Shown here piece by piece: positions 6,802 through 10,016 of a stretch of DNA of 10,016 bases. Origin of the DNA: Deltaproteobacteria bacterium. Its GTDB lineage: Bacteria; Myxococcota_A; Polyangia; HGW-17; SLPX01. The DNA is taken from assembly GCA_011390535.1 (NCBI GenBank), contig JAABSF010000061.1:1-10016 (forward strand), in the 5' to 3' direction. Below the pieces are notes generated by a model. It did not search any database. It was not told where the DNA came from and saw only the letters and a program-made list of their open reading frames with translations. Every line of letters begins with the position of its first letter. The stretch's first letter is position 1. A program made the position numbers and the translations under genes.

Positions 6802-6876
6802 ATGAAGAAGAGTTTTTCCTTTATCGCCGGACAAAAAATGAGCCTTTGGGTTTTTATTATTGGGGGAAGCCTGTGA
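6802..6876 (+). CDS. Possible 24-residue small ORF overlapping the radical SAM gene start
   Basis: An ATG at 6802 opens a 24-codon frame whose TGA (6874-6876) overlaps the GTG start of the radical SAM gene as GTGA. The peptide starts MKKSFSF, has a second internal Met at 6838, and ends in a hydrophobic WVFIIGGSL. AAAGAG lies only three bases before the ATG, so the ribosome binding site is poor. It could be a coupling leader peptide, a small membrane peptide or, since it precedes a SPASM-type radical SAM gene, a candidate substrate; it could equally be chance. It lacks Cys and does not resemble a precursor family that I know. Confidence 0.25.
   Translation: MKKSFSFIAGQKMSLWVFIIGGSL
6862..6869 (+). 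promoter_or_regulatory. Ribosome binding site supporting the GTG start of the radical SAM gene
   Basis: GGGGGAAG precedes the GTG at 6873; the G-run can pair with the anti-Shine-Dalgarno sequence with one wobble and sits six bases from the start. The upstream in-frame TTG at 6846 has no such sequence. Confidence 0.5.
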
Positions 6877-7997
6877 CCGGATTAGAGAGAAATGGGTTTT
6901 CATCTTTAGTAGATAAGATTGAGTGCGTTTTTCTCTCTCTTACCGGGCGTTGCCAACTTTCTTGTCCCGGTTGTCTTTTCAACTGCATGCAGTCTGATTT
7001 GTTCCGATCATGTGGCGGTGGAGAGGAAGAGGGTTTTCCCGTTTCAGCCTATTCTTTTGAGAAACTCCTTTCCGAAATAAAGGATATGAATATCTCCAAG
7101 CTCAAGTTTGGTTATGCCGACGAACCACTCTTGCATCCTGAGATCGCTGACTTTGCAGCTCTCGCAAATGAATCCGGGATAGATGTAGGGATTACGACCA
7201 ACGGTGTGGCGCTGAGCCCTTTGTTGGCCGAAGATTTGATACAGGCTGATGTAACGTCGATAATTGTGAGCCAGGGTATGGTCCGTTCGGGATCAGGGGT
7301 GCGAGGTGATTGTGAATCCATAAACAATGTCACTAAGGCCGAGGAGGGTTTGGATAACATTTTAGTCGCGCGGGATAAGCGCTTAACGAAGAAAAAAAAC
7401 ACCACCAAGATTTTTGCTACGATTGTAACCGAGAGCTCCTTGTGTGATGTAACAGTTGATGGATCAGGGTTTGATGAGGTTTCCTGTTTTATACGAAAAT
7501 GGGAGGGTGTCGTTGATGGGATTATTATCAATTCTTTTCTTCAAAGGTCGCAGCCTTTGGGAGGAATCGTCACCCGAAACCCCAGTACACCGCTCCCGTC
7601 GCGTAAGCCTTGTCTTTCACCTTTTAAGGAGCTTTATCTGATGCATGACGGGTCAACCTTTTGTTGCGTCCCTGCTGTTGTTGATTGGTTGTGGAATAAG
7701 GAGGCTCGTGAAAAAAGTGGGGGTTACCTATCGAGTTTGGGTTCCTGGAAGAAGGCCTCGTTGCGAGAACTAGCCTATAATTCACGCAGAAAAAAGCTAC
7801 AGCATGCTCATCAAGAAGCACGCTTTGACGACGTAGACCTCTGCCGCAATTGTATGGCATGGTGTCAGCATTATCCGAAAACCGAAAGAAAAGGTGCTGT
7901 CTTGATGGAAGAGACTTCTTTTTGGACATTTAGAAGAATAGTGGAAGCTCCTGTGGCACCAAAGGGAAACGATCGCGATTTTATGAGGGAGCGTTGA
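6873..7997 (+). CDS. Radical SAM protein with SPASM/Twitch-like C-terminal cysteines, function unknown
   Basis: A 374-residue iron-sulfur enzyme of the radical SAM superfamily, which cleaves S-adenosylmethionine at a [4Fe-4S] cluster to start radical chemistry. The cluster motif is C27-X3-C31-X2-C34 (TGRCQLSCPGCLF). The usual GGEP strand appears as GYADEP (80-85), with Asp in place of a Gly. The C-terminal part resembles a SPASM domain: C247-X12-G260-X4-C265 (with adjacent C264), a linker with SSLGSWKKASLRELAYNSRR, then C324-X2-C327-X3-C331, expected to hold at least one auxiliary Fe-S cluster. SPASM enzymes often modify peptides or act on redox-carrier substrates, but nothing here fixes the substrate. 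The GTG at 6873 is preferred because of its upstream GGGGGAAG and the GTGA overlap; a TTG at 6846 would add nine residues. Its stop abuts the start of the next gene, so the two are almost certainly co-translated partners. Confidence 0.85.
   Translation: MTGLERNGFSSLVDKIECVFLSLTGRCQLSCPGCLFNCMQSDLFRSCGGGEEEGFPVSAYSFEKLLSEIKDMNISKLKFGYADEPLLHPEIADFAALANESGIDVGITTNGVALSPLLAEDLIQADVTSIIVSQGMVRSGSGVRGDCESINNVTKAEEGLDNILVARDKRLTKKKNTTKIFATIVTESSLCDVTVDGSGFDEVSCFIRKWEGVVDGIIINSFLQRSQPLGGIVTRNPSTPLPSRKPCLSPFKELYLMHDGSTFCCVPAVVDWLWNKEAREKSGGYLSSLGSWKKASLRELAYNSRRKKLQHAHQEARFDDVDLCRNCMAWCQHYPKTERKGAVLMEETSFWTFRRIVEAPVAPKGNDRDFMRER
7985..7991 (+). promoter_or_regulatory. Ribosome binding site for the large partial gene, inside the end of the radical SAM gene
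   Basis: GAGGGAG lies six bases before the GTG at 7998. It supports a GTG start placed directly after the upstream TGA and shows that the gene starts here, not at a later Met. Confidence 0.65.
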
Positions 7998-10016
7998 GTG
8001 GCTTCTTGTTCAAACAAAAAAACGTCATCTAAGAGCCGTTGGGCAGAACATCCACATTACCTGTTAGCTCTGGTTGAGCCGGGGGGAGCCAACTTGTTTG
8101 ATGTGGTTTCCGGAGTTGATCCCGAGATCTTGAAAGTCGCCGAAGGGCTGGCTCCGGCGGCTATGCTGGAAGGTTTGTCCCCGGAGTGGATCGATGAATG
8201 CAGGCGACAGGCACTGGTGATGGGGTTGTACGCTTTTGCACCCGAATCCGGAGACACGCTCATCGTGGCATGCGATCCTGATACTGTGAATCATGTCGGC
8301 TTGCTTAGGCGCCGTGTGCGGGGGCTGCGGGGCGAGGCTCGGAGAGAGTGTGTAAAGCGGCTTGGGAGATTGTTTGGTTATCCCGAGTGTTGTATTGAAT
8401 TCTTTGCGCGTTTCAATGATGAGCTGGATGACCTGCTTTGGATTAAGCGCTCTCTCAAAGCGACAAAAAAACCGTGTAGTGCGAAGAGGGTGAGGATGGT
8501 GAATACCCGCACTGTCTATGGGCTGAATCCTATGATTTCTCATGTACCCTGCTCCCTGGATTGTCCCGCCACAATTAGAATGGCTGATGTTTTGGCCCAA
8601 TCATGCGCGGCAAGATTGGGCGTGGAAGTTGAAAGGCTGGAAGCCTGTCTGGATCATCAGCTTGTGATCTGGGATGAGAAATATTTCTTTAAAATGATCC
8701 CGTCCGGTGTTCTGGTGGCACCCGAGGTGCCATCTCATCTTTTTTCGAGTCTTTTAGAGCAGGTTCGCAGCTTGATAGCGCAAAACCGGGGAGTATCACC
8801 CGCTGATGTGCCGGCAAACCGGATTGGTGCGATGGCGCCGGAAATCCGGCCGTCCTTGATACGGAATGGAGAGATAATATCGCAAGAGATAGTGTCACAA
8901 GATGTAGCTTCGCGAAAGTTAACGACGCAAGACACAGCTTCGCGAGAGACAACCGCGCAGTCGACCTCTGGAACAGAAATCTCCGCCATTCAGTTTGCCG
9001 ATAAAGATGTGAGCTTTGCCCCTGACGTTTTTCTCCTTGATGCAGCCTCCAGACTTCGTTGGAAAGGTTATAATGTGTCGCTGGAAAGAATACATCTCCC
9101 CCCAAGGTCCTTGGTTGAGGATGATTCATCCGGACCATTGATCAGTTTCACTTTCGGCTATGGCCAAAGTCATGATGGAACAAGCCGGGACTCCCGGATG
9201 ATATCCGGTTACATAGGGCGCGGTCGGCGAATTTTGTTAAAGGAAGTTCATGAACGAACTCGAATGGCTGAGGTGGTTGTTTTTGATCGATGGGTTCCGC
9301 GGGAGATTGTGGAGGCAGCACTGCCGGCGCGTACTCTGTGCCTTTTGAATCACCCCTCCGGAAAAGAAAGCGAAACTGATGCATCGGTCCCATCTGCTGA
9401 TATTCGCTCGATTGTCAGGTTTGTGGAAGAAAACAAGGTCCCAGAGAAGACCGGACGTGCCGTGGCATGTTTGCCAATGTTTCCGATACAAAACCCATTC
9501 TCTTCGGGTGTGAGCAGAGAGACGGTCTATCACACGCTGGCTTGCCACAAAAAGCCTCCGTGTCTCTTTTGTGGCGACTCCTTTTATACTCCTGTTGTTG
9601 AAGGTCGTGATACCGATGCAGTAAAACACGGAGTACGGGAGCTGGCGCGAATTCGAAAACAAAACCCCGCCTGTGAAGAGGTCCTCTTTTACTCTACTGA
9701 TTTTGTCAGGTGGTGTCGTTCTCTCGTAGATGCAGCAGGTGAGCACATTGATGGAATAGATCTCTTGTTTCAAGCCCGCGTTGATGATCTGTTGGAAAAT
9801 TGGAGCGATCTGGAAAAAGCCGCTGAACAAGCCGCCCGGTGTGGAGGCCGATTACATGCTTATCTGGTCGGGCTGGAAAACTTTTCAGGCGCAGAGCTGA
9901 AACGTCTGGGAAAGGGCATCTCTTCGAGTCAGGTTTGTAACGCGGTGACGAAACTGCTCGATCTGGAGTCACGGTGCAGAGGTTTTGTAGCGAGCCGTTA
10001 CGAGATCGGAAGAGCG
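7998..10016 (+). CDS. Large protein joining a DUF483-like cysteine-motif region to a radical-SAM-like region; 3' end missing
   Basis: The frame starts at GTG 7998, the base after the preceding stop, behind GAGGGAG, and stays open for more than 2 kb to the contig end. The last 14 bases are adapter, so about 668 residues are real and the C-terminus is missing. The N-terminal part (about 1-265) carries RLFGYPECCIEFF (C131, C132) and HVPCSLDCPAT (C185-X3-C189), which from memory resemble DUF483-type proteins of unknown function. A low-complexity linker (about 285-330) with a 30-bp duplication follows. The C-terminal part has C516-X5-C522-X2-C525 (CHKKPPCLFCG), then QARVDDLLENW (592-602) and YLVGLENFSGAELKRLGKG (from about 623), matching the R-x-D and GLE..S...L.R..KG pattern of B12-type radical SAM enzymes. 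CX5CX2C is not the canonical CX3CX2C. Its substrate is unknown. The antisense frames here are shadows. Confidence 0.75.
   Translation, partial: MASCSNKKTSSKSRWAEHPHYLLALVEPGGANLFDVVSGVDPEILKVAEGLAPAAMLEGLSPEWIDECRRQALVMGLYAFAPESGDTLIVACDPDTVNHVGLLRRRVRGLRGEARRECVKRLGRLFGYPECCIEFFARFNDELDDLLWIKRSLKATKKPCSAKRVRMVNTRTVYGLNPMISHVPCSLDCPATIRMADVLAQSCAARLGVEVERLEACLDHQLVIWDEKYFFKMIPSGVLVAPEVPSHLFSSLLEQVRSLIAQNRGVSPADVPANRIGAMAPEIRPSLIRNGEIISQEIVSQDVASRKLTTQDTASRETTAQSTSGTEISAIQFADKDVSFAPDVFLLDAASRLRWKGYNVSLERIHLPPRSLVEDDSSGPLISFTFGYGQSHDGTSRDSRMISGYIGRGRRILLKEVHERTRMAEVVVFDRWVPREIVEAALPARTLCLLNHPSGKESETDASVPSADIRSIVRFVEENKVPEKTGRAVACLPMFPIQNPFSSGVSRETVYHTLACHKKPPCLFCGDSFYTPVVEGRDTDAVKHGVRELARIRKQNPACEEVLFYSTDFVRWCRSLVDAAGEHIDGIDLLFQARVDDLLENWSDLEKAAEQAARCGGRLHAYLVGLENFSGAELKRLGKGISSSQVCNAVTKLLDLESRCRGFVASRYEIGRA
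8898..8957 (+). repeat. Two diverged 30-bp in-frame tandem units in the interdomain linker
   Basis: Units 8898-8927 and 8928-8957 match at 22 of 30 positions and share the core AGCTTCGCGA. They encode QDVASRKLTT and QDTASRETTA. A shorter related SQEIV segment precedes them. The length is a multiple of three, so the reading frame is kept; this is typical of a flexible linker grown by slippage. Confidence 0.8.
10003..10016. other. Untrimmed Illumina adapter sequence at the contig end
   Basis: AGATCGGAAGAGCG matches the first 14 bases of the Illumina TruSeq-type adapter (the common 13-mer AGATCGGAAGAGC plus the following G of the read-2 form). Its position exactly at the contig terminus makes chance agreement very unlikely. 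These bases are not genomic, and the last codons of the open frame (E-I-G-R-A) are artefactual. Confidence 0.93.

Noticed and set aside
8064..8600. 178-codon minus-strand open frame
   Set aside because: It is opposite the conserved FGYPECC and PCSLDC region of the plus-strand gene, whose frame is open for more than 2 kb and has a good ribosome binding site.
9237..9830. 197-codon minus-strand open frame
   Set aside because: It is opposite the radical-SAM-like motifs of the partial plus-strand gene; no start signal or family motif is visible.

Overview
This 10,016-base window looks like one complete short-read contig or the end of one. It starts inside a 19-bp tandem array, and its last 14 bases match the start of an Illumina TruSeq-type adapter, so neither end is a biological boundary. 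The gene content suggests a Gram-negative bacterium: there is an RlpA lipoprotein, a xerC-hslV-hslU cluster, and HslV/HslU sequences resembling those of the former Deltaproteobacteria (Myxococcota/Desulfobacterota-like). That lineage call comes from family resemblance and is only moderately supported.

Layout. Positions 1-164 hold at least eight 19-bp tandem units. The minus strand from 2588 to 174 encodes a UvrD/PcrA superfamily 1 DNA helicase with a long basic linker and a C-terminal Tudor-like domain. An intergenic region of about 250 bp, AT-rich with several T-tracts, separates it from a divergent plus-strand set: xerC (2840-3898), hslV (3891-4451, overlapping xerC by 8 bp), hslU (4535-5902) and an rlpA-like lipoprotein gene (5924-6667). 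XerC resolves chromosome dimers. HslV and HslU form a two-component ATP-dependent protease. RlpA acts on septal peptidoglycan. Together these read as a housekeeping run for genome maintenance, proteolysis and division.

The less ordinary part is 6802-10016. A possible 24-codon ORF is followed, with a GTGA stop/start overlap, by a radical SAM protein with SPASM-like C-terminal cysteines (6873-7997). The next gene starts on the base after its stop codon. It is open to the end of the contig (at least 668 codons) and joins a cysteine-motif N-terminal region resembling DUF483-type proteins to a radical-SAM-like C-terminal region with an atypical CX5CX2C motif, across a linker that contains a 30-bp internal duplication. 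This tandem pair has no function I recognise and is the best candidate in the window for an undescribed pathway.

No tRNA, rRNA, CRISPR array, transposase or convincing intrinsic terminator was seen.
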